Below are positions 43,841 through 51,194 of a DNA stretch of 64,000 bases, piece by piece. Every line of letters begins with the position of its first letter. Within the stretch, counting starts at the first letter, position 1. The notes beneath the pieces were generated by a model. It saw only the letters and a list, made by a program, of their open reading frames with translations. It had not been told where the DNA came from and did not search any database. Source of the stretch: Leucobacter tenebrionis. Lineage in GTDB: Bacteria > Actinomycetota > Actinomycetes > Actinomycetales > Microbacteriaceae. Made by a program: the position numbers and the translations under genes. The stretch is from positions 1,116,001 to 1,180,000 of the forward strand of contig NZ_CP082322.1 of the NCBI RefSeq assembly GCF_019884725.1. Direction: 5' to 3'.

Positions 43841-43963
43841 ACCCGGCCGGCCGCTGAAAGCAACGCGCCAGCGTTGCGCGGCCACGCCGCGTGACGAGCC
43901 TGCGAGTCACGTTCAAGGTTCAGCATGACGCCTCGACAGGGCGCGAAGGAGCGAAGCGACTGA

Positions 43964-43983
43964 GTGCCCTGGAGAGGAATCGA
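43964..43983. repeat. Attachment-site repeat, inner copy (candidate prophage attL)
   Basis: Second identical 20-bp copy, seven bases before the integrase stop at 43990. It is placed where the attL of the prophage would be; the matching attR and rebuilt tRNA should lie beyond base 64000. Confidence 0.7.
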
Positions 43984-43989
43984 TTAGCC

Positions 43990-45210
43990 TCAGGCCCCAG
44001 TAGTAGCCTCAACTTCCGCATAATCCTGCGGGAGTTGAGGGGCGTGAAGGGGCGTCGCGGGTCGCTGTGGGCGGTCGGGTGTGGGCAAAATGTGGGCACG
44101 CCGAGCGTCATCCATCGCTGCCCCAACTGCGTCGAGATCGTCTTCGAAGAGGTCTGCGTAGACGTCGAGGGTCATCGCAGCGGAGGCGTGCCCGAGCATC
44201 CGCTGTACCGCTTTCACGTTCGCGCCCGTCTGGATCGCGAGCGAGGCGGCGGTGTGGCGGAGATCGTGCGGTGTGATAGCTGGAAAAGTGCCGTCGACCG
44301 CTCGGCATCGCTTCACCGCGCCGGAGAACCAGTTGCGGCCCGCAGCCGGTGCCGCTTGATAGGTCACACCGTCGCCGACGACGAGCGCGTCGGGCCCGCG
44401 CCCTTCGATGTGTTCGAGCAGGTCTGCAAGGAGGAAGGCCGGTACGGGCACCGTTCGGGCGCGGTGGGTCTTCGGGCTGCCAGGGATGATCTTCCCTGCG
44501 ACGGTAACGGCGTTGCGGGATACTCGCAGGCGCTTCCGCATCTGGTCGATGTCCTCGACGCGCAGCGCGGTCGCTTCTCCCCACCGAAGGCCGGTGTAGG
44601 CGAGCAGGTTGACCAGCAGGGCGTGCTCTTTGGCTTCGCGGGCGAGGTGCGCGACCTGCGCGTGCGAGAGGTAGGCGTGGCGCCGACGCCCTTTGCGTGG
44701 GAGCTTCACACCTCGGGCGGGGTTCGAAGCGATGAGCCTGTCGCGTGCTGCCGTGTCGAGTATCGCGGAGAGGACGCTGTGGGCGCGGTGCACGGTCGTG
44801 GCACTCTTCGGCTTCCGCTTCCATTCGCCTTCTTTGACGCCGGGGATTCCTGCGGTGAGGTCTGCCACCCATGCCTGGATCTCGGAGTAGGTAATCGACG
44901 CGACCTGGCGGTCGCCCCACTGAGGTTCGACGTGCGTGCGCCATGACCCCGCGAACGCGGCAGCAGAGGATGGCTTGAGGTGCGTCTGCCCGGCGAGCCA
45001 CGTCTCGCCGAGCGCACTGATAGTGGTGCGCCCTGCCTGCGGGTCGATGTAGTCCCCGGTGGCTTTCGAGATCGTCGTCGAGGCGAGGAACAGCTCGGCT
45101 TCGCGCTTCGTCTTGAAACCGCGCTTGTCGGTCTGGGAGCCGTCGGGCTTCCGGTACCGGACTCGGTATCGTTTGCCGGATGCGGTGGTGTACGGCTTGA
45201 TCGTAGCCAT
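43990..45210 (-). CDS. int: Tyrosine site-specific integrase of the prophage
   Basis: 406-aa tyrosine recombinase. The N-terminal SAM-like/AP2-type arm-binding region starts YRVRYRKPDGSQTDKRGF. The core-binding domain spans about 60-170. Catalytic residues are TGLRWGEA (Arg near 204), HDLRHTAAS (HxxR near 314), LGHAS near 338 and Tyr in TLDVYADLF near 350. It integrates the phage at the nearby att repeat. ATG 45210 overlaps the stop of a 14-codon leader (TGATG), and the ribosome site belongs to the leader. Confidence 0.92.
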   Translation of the reverse strand: MATIKPYTTASGKRYRVRYRKPDGSQTDKRGFKTKREAELFLASTTISKATGDYIDPQAGRTTISALGETWLAGQTHLKPSSAAAFAGSWRTHVEPQWGDRQVASITYSEIQAWVADLTAGIPGVKEGEWKRKPKSATTVHRAHSVLSAILDTAARDRLIASNPARGVKLPRKGRRRHAYLSHAQVAHLAREAKEHALLVNLLAYTGLRWGEATALRVEDIDQMRKRLRVSRNAVTVAGKIIPGSPKTHRARTVPVPAFLLADLLEHIEGRGPDALVVGDGVTYQAAPAAGRNWFSGAVKRCRAVDGTFPAITPHDLRHTAASLAIQTGANVKAVQRMLGHASAAMTLDVYADLFEDDLDAVGAAMDDARRAHILPTPDRPQRPATPLHAPQLPQDYAEVEATTGA

Positions 45211-45254
45211 CAGCGCGACCTGTTTCGGGCGCGCTCGACTATCGTGTTGTTCAT
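45210..45254 (-). CDS. 14-codon leader peptide upstream of the integrase
   Basis: Starts at ATG 45254 with a good ribosome site (AAAGGAG) eight bases before; encodes MNNTIVERARNRSR and stops so that TGA overlaps the integrase ATG by one base. The integrase start has no own ribosome site, so it probably depends on re-initiation from the leader. Confidence 0.5.
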   Translation of the reverse strand: MNNTIVERARNRSR

Positions 45255-45350
45255 CGGATCTCCTTTCATGAGGTTCGGTGTGTGCCCCCGTGGCGCGGTT
45301 CTTGCTTGCCGGCGGAACGCGCTGCGGGGGCCTTTTGCGTTGGCTCGCTT

Positions 45351-46022
45351 CTACATGCGAGCGAGGATCTCGGTCTTCTTCGCTTCGAACTCTGCTTCGC
45401 TGAGGATCCCCGCGTCGCGGAGGCCGGCGAGCTGCTGCAACTGCGCGGCGGCGTCCGGTGCCGCAGGAGCTGCAGTCGTGGTCTGCTGCGCGACGTTGAC
45501 GTTCACCTGGGTAGACGATCCGGCCTTGTGCTCCTGGATCGCGCTGAGGATCGCCTGACGGAACTGCGCTGCTTCGTCTCGGCTGACGCGGAAGGCGATG
45601 GTGTTGATGGCGCCGCCGGATGCGGTCTGCACCTCGACGAGGTGGTAGAGCATCCCGTCCTTGCGATTCGAGACGTTGGTGATGTGCTCGAGCAGCACCA
45701 TGTCGTAGGCGTCCTTGCCGCCCTTCACTCCTGTCGCGAGCATGGAGAGTCCCGCGGTCATGACGCCAGCGGTGACCTTCGCGCCGGAGACGCCACGCTT
45801 GCGTTCCCATTCGATGCGGTCGGGCCAGAGTCGCACCGTTGCGTTCTTGCCGTCGATGTGGCTCACCGCCTCGTAGAGCGGCTGGGGGCCGGCGGTGACG
45901 ACCGTAGTGGGTTCGGCGTCGCGGGACTCCGCAACCATGTCGGCGCGGGTCTTGGCGACGGCCTGCTTGGCATCGGACATCGCTTGTGTGGCGGTGTCTT
46001 TCATCTTGTCGAAGAGTCCCAT
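45351..46022 (-). CDS. SHOCT-domain phage protein
   Basis: 223-aa protein. Residues about 45-160 look like a PH-like/DUF4429 domain (LYEAVSHIDGKNATVRLWPD, then HITNVSNRKDGMLYHLVE). After a Gln/Ala/Thr linker the end QLQQLAGLRDAGILSEAEF EAKK is a SHOCT domain, a short oligomerisation-linked motif. Such proteins lie in lysogeny modules of actinophages; function is not known. It is 18 bases after the ImmA-like gene on the same strand. Confidence 0.75.
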   Translation of the reverse strand: MGLFDKMKDTATQAMSDAKQAVAKTRADMVAESRDAEPTTVVTAGPQPLYEAVSHIDGKNATVRLWPDRIEWERKRGVSGAKVTAGVMTAGLSMLATGVKGGKDAYDMVLLEHITNVSNRKDGMLYHLVEVQTASGGAINTIAFRVSRDEAAQFRQAILSAIQEHKAGSSTQVNVNVAQQTTTAAPAAPDAAAQLQQLAGLRDAGILSEAEFEAKKTEILARM

Positions 46023-46040
46023 TCTCGGTTTCCTTTCGTT

Positions 46041-46439
46041 TCAGGCAGCCTTGGTGAGTAGCTGGCTGCCGTGGTGCCTTTGCCATTCGATGATGATGTT
46101 GGTGGTGAGGTCGAGGTCTTGGGCGATCGATGCGGGGTGGGGGTTGATCCGCTCGGATCGTGCGTACTCGTCGACGTTGACGAGGAAGTTGGAGGCCCAG
46201 CGCCAGGCTTGCGCTTCGGTGTGTGGGTCGGTGCATCCGTGGCCGTGTACTGCGTGTCCGATCTCGTGGCCGCAGGTTTCGAGGTACTGCGGTAGGACGA
46301 GCGCTTGGTCGACGATGATGAGGTCGAGTGCGGGGACGCTCGCGCCGCGAAGTGGTGGCTCGAGTGGTGCGCGCTTGATGGTGAGGCCGAGGCGTTCGGC
46401 TTCGGCGTGTAGGCGGCGCGCGATCGGGTGACGATCCAT
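46041..46439 (-). CDS. ImmA/IrrE-type metalloprotease
   Basis: 132-aa protein with ETCGHEIGHAVHGHG near 54-68, the HExxH of ImmA/IrrE metallopeptidases. These proteases cleave the adjacent XRE repressor (as ImmA does ImmR in ICEBs1) to induce the element. It begins 11 bases after the repressor gene stop, as expected for that pair. Shorter than IrrE, so one domain only. Confidence 0.85.
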   Translation of the reverse strand: MDRHPIARRLHAEAERLGLTIKRAPLEPPLRGASVPALDLIIVDQALVLPQYLETCGHEIGHAVHGHGCTDPHTEAQAWRWASNFLVNVDEYARSERINPHPASIAQDLDLTTNIIIEWQRHHGSQLLTKAA

Positions 46440-46450
46440 AGTGCTCCGTT

Positions 46451-46924
46451 CTACGGGTGGCGGTCGGCTTCTTGTTCTTCGTCGCGGCCGGGGCGGCTGT
46501 CGGCTGCGTGGGGGTAGGTTCTGAGGATTTCGGCGGCTTCCTCGGCGGTGAGGTCGCGGTCTGTGGGGATGGGTGTCACGGTGGCAGTCTGCTCCGGGCC
46601 ACTGACATTCTCGGCTTCGGAGTCTGTGCGGCGGTAGTCGCTCATGTTCACTACGGCGCGCGGTGCTGCGGCCTGACGGACAGAGTTCTCTGCCTGTTCG
46701 AGAATCACGATCACATCGAGGTTCAGGGCGTCGGCAATGTCGTCGAGGTCGTTCAGGTCGAAGGAGCGTTTGCCGCTTAGGCGCTCCCTCAGGTAGGTCT
46801 CCCCCTTGTTGATGCGCTCGGCGAGCTGGCGGCCCGAAACGCGCTGAGCGCCCATCTCGCGACGGATCAACTCAGCTACTGCCTGAGCGGCGGGGCCGGC
46901 TTCATCTTTCGTTCCTCTTGGCAT
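46451..46924 (-). CDS. XRE-family phage repressor
   Basis: 157-aa protein with an XRE helix-turn-helix at about 26-72 (VSGRQLAERINKGETYLRE, FDLNDLDDIADALNLD). The C-terminal half is acidic and lacks the LexA-type peptidase, fitting control by the ImmA-like protease next door. ATG 46924 is chosen; GTG 46933 adds three residues. Divergent from the Cro-like gene across an operator region. Confidence 0.82.
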   Translation of the reverse strand: MPRGTKDEAGPAAQAVAELIRREMGAQRVSGRQLAERINKGETYLRERLSGKRSFDLNDLDDIADALNLDVIVILEQAENSVRQAAAPRAVVNMSDYRRTDSEAENVSGPEQTATVTPIPTDRDLTAEEAAEILRTYPHAADSRPGRDEEQEADRHP

Positions 46925-46971
46925 GGAGCCCACAGTACACGCAGAGGCGGGAATCTGCCACTAGATGAGCG

Positions 46972-47034
46972 TTATGCGCGCGAAAAAGCGCGTACAACGT
47001 ATTTGCGAGTTGCACCTGCGCGTTTAAACGCGCA
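46972..47034. promoter_or_regulatory. Repressor/Cro operator region with two palindromic sites
   Basis: TGCGCGTTTAAACGCGCA (47017-47034) is a perfect 18-bp palindrome. A related site TGCGCGCGAAAAAGCGCGTA lies at about 46975-46994, with half-sites TGCGCG and CGCGTA. They sit between the repressor and the Cro-like gene, and the first one reaches the Cro-like start codon. Confidence 0.75.
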
Positions 47035-47285
47035 TGATGGATGCCATGAGACAGAAACACGATACACAGGGTCAGGTAGCCGCCAACGTGCGGGCCGAAG
47101 TTGCCGCCAACGGCATGACTATCAAGCAGCTCGGGGAGGTGCTCGGGCTCGGTGAGCGGGCGGCGTCGCGTCGCTGGCATGGCGAGGTCGCGTACACGCT
47201 CGATGAGCTCGCGAAGCTTGGTGAGCACTTCGGTATTCCGTGGTCGGAGTTCGCAAAGCCGCGTCGTCTGGCCGTGGCGTCGTGA
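47034..47285 (+). CDS. Cro-like small HTH protein
   Basis: 83-aa protein with a helix-turn-helix at about 30-65 (MTIKQLGEVLGLGERAASRRW, then YTLDELAKLGEHFGIP). It is divergent from the repressor, as Cro is from CI. Start 47034 (ATG) has no Shine-Dalgarno and lies at the operator palindrome; ATG 47046 is equally possible, perhaps from a leaderless message. Confidence 0.75.
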   Translation: MMDAMRQKHDTQGQVAANVRAEVAANGMTIKQLGEVLGLGERAASRRWHGEVAYTLDELAKLGEHFGIPWSEFAKPRRLAVAS

Positions 47286-47563
47286 GCGCGCGGAAGCCGA
47301 CCCCGGCAGAGCTCGACGCGGCGCACCTGCAGCTTGAGGCTGACTACCTGGCGGCGCGGATCGCGTATCGGGCAGCGCAGGAGCGTGCTGACCGGCTCGG
47401 CGACGAGTACCTCAAGGCGCAGTGCGGTACCGAGATCCGGCGTTCGAATACGCGGGCATTCGATGGTCGGAGCGTGGTGCGTGTGACCCGGTGCAACCTA
47501 CGAAAGGGGCACACCGGGGGCCACCGGAACACGTTCGCCGACCGTGAGGCGGTGGGAGCATGA
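47282..47563 (+). CDS. Small phage protein with C-terminal CxL-GH-GxH motif, paralog 1
   Basis: 93-aa protein. A helical Glu/Ala-rich N-terminus (TPAELDAAHLQLEADYLAAR) is followed by VTRCNLRKGHTGGHRNTFADREA. This Cys/His/Gly-His tail is shared with the gene at 50922, so they are paralogs. Cys and His may bind zinc; function unknown. GTG 47282 overlaps the Cro-like stop. Confidence 0.65.
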   Translation: MSARKPTPAELDAAHLQLEADYLAARIAYRAAQERADRLGDEYLKAQCGTEIRRSNTRAFDGRSVVRVTRCNLRKGHTGGHRNTFADREAVGA

Positions 47564-47748
47564 TCGAGTTGTTGGTCGCGTTTCTCGGGTGGCTCGCATC
47601 ATTCATCGTCGCCGCCATCATCGTCGGCTTGCTGTGGGTGATCCTGACGCTCTGCGGGGTGGTCTTGCCCCATGAGGCTTGGATCATCATCGCAGTCGCA
47701 GTCGGACTTACCGTCTCGACTATCGCTGTTGGTCTGGTGATGAGCTGA
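47560..47748 (+). CDS. Small two-helix membrane protein (62 aa)
   Basis: Two hydrophobic helices (about 2-30 and 38-60: AFLGWLASFIVAAIIVGLLW; IIIAVAVGLTVSTIAVGLV). ATGA overlap with the gene before it. No family recognised. Confidence 0.6.
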   Translation: MIELLVAFLGWLASFIVAAIIVGLLWVILTLCGVVLPHEAWIIIAVAVGLTVSTIAVGLVMS

Positions 47749-48190
47749 TGTCCGCCTTTGCTAACTTGCGGGCCTTCCATCTCGCGATCCATACGTGGCC
47801 GTTAGCCCACAGTCGCAGCATCTCAAACTTTGGATCATCCGGCTTGCGGAAGGACCAGCCATCGAAGGCGACCTTCTCGACGGTCTTGTCGAATAGCCCG
47901 AAGCTCGAGCGCAGGGCTGTAACCGCCGCGTTCGCCTCTTTGTTCTGTGAGTCGATGTCGCGCTGCCTCTCCTCGGCATCGGTGGCGGGAGTTCGGAAGT
48001 TGTCTCGGACATTTGTGACGAACATTCTCTCGAAGAGTTCGCGTCTGCGGTTCTTCAGGTCGCGTCGCGCCTCGAGCCAGGCGCTTGCCAGAGAGGTCAC
48101 CCAGGGGATGACAGTGCTGGCGAGTATCGCCAAGAGGATTCCGACCACCAGGTCCGACATGCCTGTCTTCTCGTCGATGAAATTCGACAT
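47720..48190 (-). CDS. Counter-strand membrane-anchored protein (156 aa)
   Basis: Encoded against the surrounding early genes, between a small membrane gene (ends overlap by 29 bases) and the antirepressor. An N-terminal membrane helix (about 15-38) precedes a basic, helical cytoplasmic segment (EARRDLKNRRRELFERMF) and a Trp-rich end (WANGHVWIARWK). A duplicated stretch at 48154-48190 (GACGAGA...GGCATGTCG twice) gives two start candidates, ATG 48190 and ATG 48160. Lysogen-expressed (moron-like) role is an inference. Confidence 0.55.
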   Translation of the reverse strand: MSNFIDEKTGMSDLVVGILLAILASTVIPWVTSLASAWLEARRDLKNRRRELFERMFVTNVRDNFRTPATDAEERQRDIDSQNKEANAAVTALRSSFGLFDKTVEKVAFDGWSFRKPDDPKFEMLRLWANGHVWIARWKARKLAKADISSSPDQQR

Positions 48191-48262
48191 GCCCACCCTC
48201 TCGTCAACGAAAGATGCCCCGCACTGCCATGCGGGGCCAGACATCAGGAAGTAGGAAACCCA

Positions 48263-49039
48263 ATGTCCAGTCAGATCGTACCGTTCGACTTCGGCGAGCA
48301 CCACGTGCGCGTCGTGCTCGTGGAGGGTGAGCCGTGGTTCGTGCTCACCGACCTCGCGAGGGTCCTCGATATCGCCGCCGTAGGCCGACTCGCTTCGCGT
48401 CTCGACGAGGGTGTGCGCCAGACGCATACCCTTCCCACTCCGGGTGGTGCCCAAAAGATGATCCTCGTCAGCGAGGCGGGCATGTACGAGGTCGTGATCC
48501 GCTCCGACAAGCCCGAGGCAGCAGCGTTCCGTCGGTGGATCACGTCGGAGGTGCTCCCCCAGATCCGCCGCACCGGTTCCTACAACGCGCAGCCGGCGCT
48601 CACGGAGGATGAGATCGTGCACCAGGCGCTCGCGATCACCGCGCGCCGGGTCGAGCAGCTCGAGGCGAAGATCACGGCAGACGCTCCGAAGGTGCACTTC
48701 GCGGAGGCTGTGGCGGCGTCGCCGTCGACGATCCTCGTGGGGGATCTCGCGAAGATCCTCCGCGCGAACGGTGCCGCGTTCGGCGCCAACCGCCTGTTCG
48801 AGAAGCTCCGTGCCGACGGGTACCTGATCCGGCGCCGCGGCTCGGACTGGAACATGCCGACGCAGAAGTCGATGGAGCTGGGCCTGTTTGAGATCAAGGA
48901 GTCCACCAGGCAGCATCCGGACGGGCACGTGCTGCTCACGAAGACGCCGAAGGTCACCGGCAAGGGGCAGCAGTACTTCATCGAGAAGTACGCGCCGCAG
49001 GACCAGCTCGCGCTCGACCTGGGCGGGGCCGCAGCATGA
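48263..49039 (+). CDS. Phage antirepressor (BRO-N + KilA-C)
   Basis: 258-aa protein. The N-terminal ~105 residues are a BRO-N domain (PWFVLTDLARVLDIA, GMYEVVIRSDKPEAAAFRRW, EVLPQIRRTGSY). The C-terminal ~120 residues are an Ant/KilA-C type domain (VGDLAKILRANGAAFGANRL, LRADGYLIRRRGSDWNMPTQ). Antirepressors bind or displace repressors to favour lytic growth. Its end overlaps the excisionase-like gene (ATGA). Confidence 0.9.
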   Translation: MSSQIVPFDFGEHHVRVVLVEGEPWFVLTDLARVLDIAAVGRLASRLDEGVRQTHTLPTPGGAQKMILVSEAGMYEVVIRSDKPEAAAFRRWITSEVLPQIRRTGSYNAQPALTEDEIVHQALAITARRVEQLEAKITADAPKVHFAEAVAASPSTILVGDLAKILRANGAAFGANRLFEKLRADGYLIRRRGSDWNMPTQKSMELGLFEIKESTRQHPDGHVLLTKTPKVTGKGQQYFIEKYAPQDQLALDLGGAAA

Positions 49040-49275
49040 GCGCCACCGTCTCCCCGCTGCGGCCCGTGAAGGGGGCCACGCGCGAGCCGGTGTGGCTCTC
49101 TCCCGAGATGGTCTGTGAGCGCGTGCCCGGCTTGACGGTAGAGATCCTCACGGATCGCAGGAAGAAGGGTCTTCGCCCGGACTGGCGGAAGCCGTCGCAG
49201 AAGACCGTGATCTACGAGCAGCAGGAGATCGACGACTGGGTCGAATCGACTCGTCACGTCGGCCGAGCTTCCTAA
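49036..49275 (+). CDS. Excisionase-like HTH protein (79 aa)
   Basis: Basic protein with a winged-HTH-like segment LSPEMVCERVPGLTVEILTDRRKKGLRPDW and a C-terminal YEQQEIDDWVESTR, the typical ending of Xis/MerR-type DNA-binding proteins. Could be the recombination directionality factor for the integrase or a small transcription factor. Confidence 0.65.
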   Translation: MSATVSPLRPVKGATREPVWLSPEMVCERVPGLTVEILTDRRKKGLRPDWRKPSQKTVIYEQQEIDDWVESTRHVGRAS

Positions 49276-49359
49276 CCGCCGCTCTTCTCCCAGCCCAAAT
49301 TTTGCGCCCTCGCTGGGGAGGGCCAGCTACAGCATTGCCAATTTCGGAAGGAAACCATC

Positions 49360-49662
49360 ATGGAAGCATTCGCCCTCACCGCGTCGGTCGCGGTGGTGAT
49401 CGTGTCGGGCACGTATCTCGTGCTCACGCTGCGCGCGGAGGCTCAGCGTCGGAAGCGTGAGCGTGTGCTCGCGAAGATGCTCGAGCTCGCGAGCGACGCG
49501 ATGGAGAACGAGATCCGTCGCAGCGGTCGCACCGGGATCGCGGTCGATTCGCCTGAGGGTCGGGCGATCCTCGACCGGATCCGCCTGGGCTGCACGTGCC
49601 CGAACTGCGAGGAAGAGCGCCGGATCGCGCACGCTGAGCAGCAGAAGCGGGGCGAGCGGTGA
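49360..49662 (+). CDS. Membrane-anchored protein with cysteine pair (100 aa)
   Basis: N-terminal helix (about 5-25), then a basic coiled segment and GCTCPNCEEERR near 78-89 with a CTCPNC pattern. A GGAAGGAAACC ribosome site precedes ATG 49360. No family recognised. Confidence 0.6.
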   Translation: MEAFALTASVAVVIVSGTYLVLTLRAEAQRRKRERVLAKMLELASDAMENEIRRSGRTGIAVDSPEGRAILDRIRLGCTCPNCEEERRIAHAEQQKRGER

Positions 49663-49884
49663 ATGCGGGCCGTGTCCCGGAGACGAAGGTGCTCCCCGTC
49701 GCTCCTGATCTGGCGGTGCCTGTGTCTGCTCGCGACCATGTCGGTGCTCGGCACGCTGGCGGGACTGATCCCGTACGGGTGGGGGCCCGTCGCCGCGGTG
49801 CCGGTGTGGGTCGTCGCGGGCGTACTCCTGCTGGGTGGTGGGGGTGGCTCGTCCGCCTCTCACACCGCATCGACCAGGCGGTGA
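49663..49884 (+). CDS. Small membrane protein (73 aa)
   Basis: Two hydrophobic helices (LLATMSVLGTLAGLIPYGW; VAAVPVWVVAGVLLLGGG) after an Arg/Cys-rich N-terminus. An overlapping frame (GTG 49659 to 49892) is also open and is linked by GTGA overlaps to both neighbours, but its middle is Arg/Gly shadow-like. The membrane version fits better. Confidence 0.5.
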   Translation: MRAVSRRRRCSPSLLIWRCLCLLATMSVLGTLAGLIPYGWGPVAAVPVWVVAGVLLLGGGGGSSASHTASTRR

Positions 49885-49888
49885 AGCA

Positions 49889-50488
49889 GTGACCGCGCCC
49901 CGTTACTCGGTCGGTCTCGACCTCAGCCTCACGGGCACCGGTGTCGCCGTCATCGGCCTCGAGACCGGGCAGGTGCGCCTCGGTCTCGTCGAGACGAAAC
50001 CCGCCCCTGACCCGAGCCTGTCCGGCACTCTCGACCGCCTCCACACCGCACTCGAGGGGATAGTCGCGCACATCCCCATCACGCGCTGCCTGATCGTCGT
50101 GGAGGCACCCTCGCTCGGCTCTCGGAACGGGAAGGCGCACGAGCGTGCGGGCTTGTGGTGGCGCACCGTCGCCTACCTCCACTCCCGCGGCCACGACGTC
50201 GCCCAGGCCTACCCGCGCACCCGGGCGAAGTACGCCGCCGGCCACCAGCCCGTGAAGAACACCAGGAAGGGCCCGGACAAGCGGGAGGTGGTGGCTGCGC
50301 TCGCCGCCGAGCACCCGCACCTGACGCTCGGCAATGACAACGTCGCAGACGGGTTCGCGCTCGCCTGCATGGGCGCCCGGCACTTGGGCTCCCCCATCGA
50401 CTCCTCCACGCGGCAACGCGCGGAGGCCGTGGCCGCCGTCCGGTGGCCGCACCGCACGACCAACCCGGAAGGTACCCCCACATCATGA
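49889..50488 (+). CDS. RuvC-like Holliday-junction resolvase
   Basis: 199-aa RNase H-fold protein. YSVGLDLSLTGTGVAVIG near 6-23 holds the first catalytic Asp (GLDLSL), LIVVEAPSLGSR near 65-76 the second Glu, and HLTLGNDNVADGFALACMGA near 148 the final Asp motif. Phage RuvC homologues resolve replication/recombination junctions. GTG 49889 is chosen because it starts just before the core and overlaps the neighbouring frame; the upstream open part lacks homology. Confidence 0.85.
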   Translation: MTAPRYSVGLDLSLTGTGVAVIGLETGQVRLGLVETKPAPDPSLSGTLDRLHTALEGIVAHIPITRCLIVVEAPSLGSRNGKAHERAGLWWRTVAYLHSRGHDVAQAYPRTRAKYAAGHQPVKNTRKGPDKREVVAALAAEHPHLTLGNDNVADGFALACMGARHLGSPIDSSTRQRAEAVAAVRWPHRTTNPEGTPTS

Positions 50489-50925
50489 CTGTGAAGCTCG
50501 CTTCGGCGCTGCCGAAGGATGACAAGAACGGGCTCGCCGCGATCGCGCCGGCGCTCGTCGACCGATACCGGTCGCAGGACCACACCGTCGCGATCGTCGT
50601 CTTGAAGACCGCGAAGATCACGCAGGACGAGGACTACCAGCTCATCCCCGAGGTGAAGGTGCTCCGCATCGAGCCCGTCTCCGGTGATCTCGAGGACGAC
50701 GCCCGCGATCTGCTGCAGGACGCCACCGAGCAGCGTCTCGGCCGAAAGCCCGACACCCTCGACCTGAACGGCGACGACGGCGAGGAGTTCGCCGATGTCG
50801 CTGAGGTGGCGCCGCTCGAGCTCGAGGCCGGTGTCGAGGATGCCGAGATCGTCGACGAGGACACCGAGCCGGCGCCGGTAACCCCACTGTCCCCGCTCGC
50901 CCCCTCGGGTGGAGATGCAGCATGA
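50485..50925 (+). CDS. Acidic phage protein of unknown function (146 aa)
   Basis: Residues 1-75 look folded (VKLASALPKDDKNGLAAIAP, VAIVVLKTAKITQDEDYQL), the rest is Asp/Glu/Ala/Pro-rich. ATGA overlaps join it to the resolvase and to the next gene. It may be a recombination accessory; no family recognised. Confidence 0.6.
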   Translation: MTVKLASALPKDDKNGLAAIAPALVDRYRSQDHTVAIVVLKTAKITQDEDYQLIPEVKVLRIEPVSGDLEDDARDLLQDATEQRLGRKPDTLDLNGDDGEEFADVAEVAPLELEAGVEDAEIVDEDTEPAPVTPLSPLAPSGGDAA

Positions 50926-51194
50926 GCGCGAACATGACCCCCGCCCAACTGGATGCCGAGCACCGTCGACTCGAGCACGACTACCGCAAGGCGGTGACCG
51001 CCTACGAGGCCGCGGAGGAACGCCTGAAAGTGGCCGCGACGGCGTTCCGCGAGTCGCAATGCAAATTCGAGATCAGGTGGGACGGCGTACTCGACGCATT
51101 CGACAGCGTGATCACGGTGACGTTGTGCACCCTGCGTAAAGGTCACAGCGGAGAGCACCGGAACACCTTCGCGGATCGCGAGGCCACGAGATGA
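50922..51194 (+). CDS. Small phage protein with CxL-GH-GxH motif, paralog 2
   Basis: 90-aa protein sharing with the gene at 47282 both the helical start (TPAQLDAEHRRLEHDYRKA) and the end (VTLCTLRKGHSGEHRNTFADREA). Also starts and ends with ATGA overlaps. Zinc binding by Cys and His is possible. Confidence 0.65.
   Translation: MSANMTPAQLDAEHRRLEHDYRKAVTAYEAAEERLKVAATAFRESQCKFEIRWDGVLDAFDSVITVTLCTLRKGHSGEHRNTFADREATR

Larger units (their letters stand above)
43674..43989. other. Hairpin-rich non-coding region with att repeats
   Basis: No gene is convincing. It holds an 11-bp perfect inverted repeat GTTCTTTCGGA/TCCGAAAGAAC (43708-43718, 43738-43748), hairpins GGCAGGC-TTC-GCCTGCC (43793-43809) and GCAACGC-GCCA-GCGTTGC (43860-43877), CGTGAC/GTCACG (43890-43911), and two copies of the 20-bp att-like repeat. 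Confidence 0.7.

Noticed and set aside
43815-43925. Possible intact tRNA or tmRNA near the att repeat
   Set aside because: The T-stem cannot be completed on the 5' side at either copy, and no anticodon arm was found.
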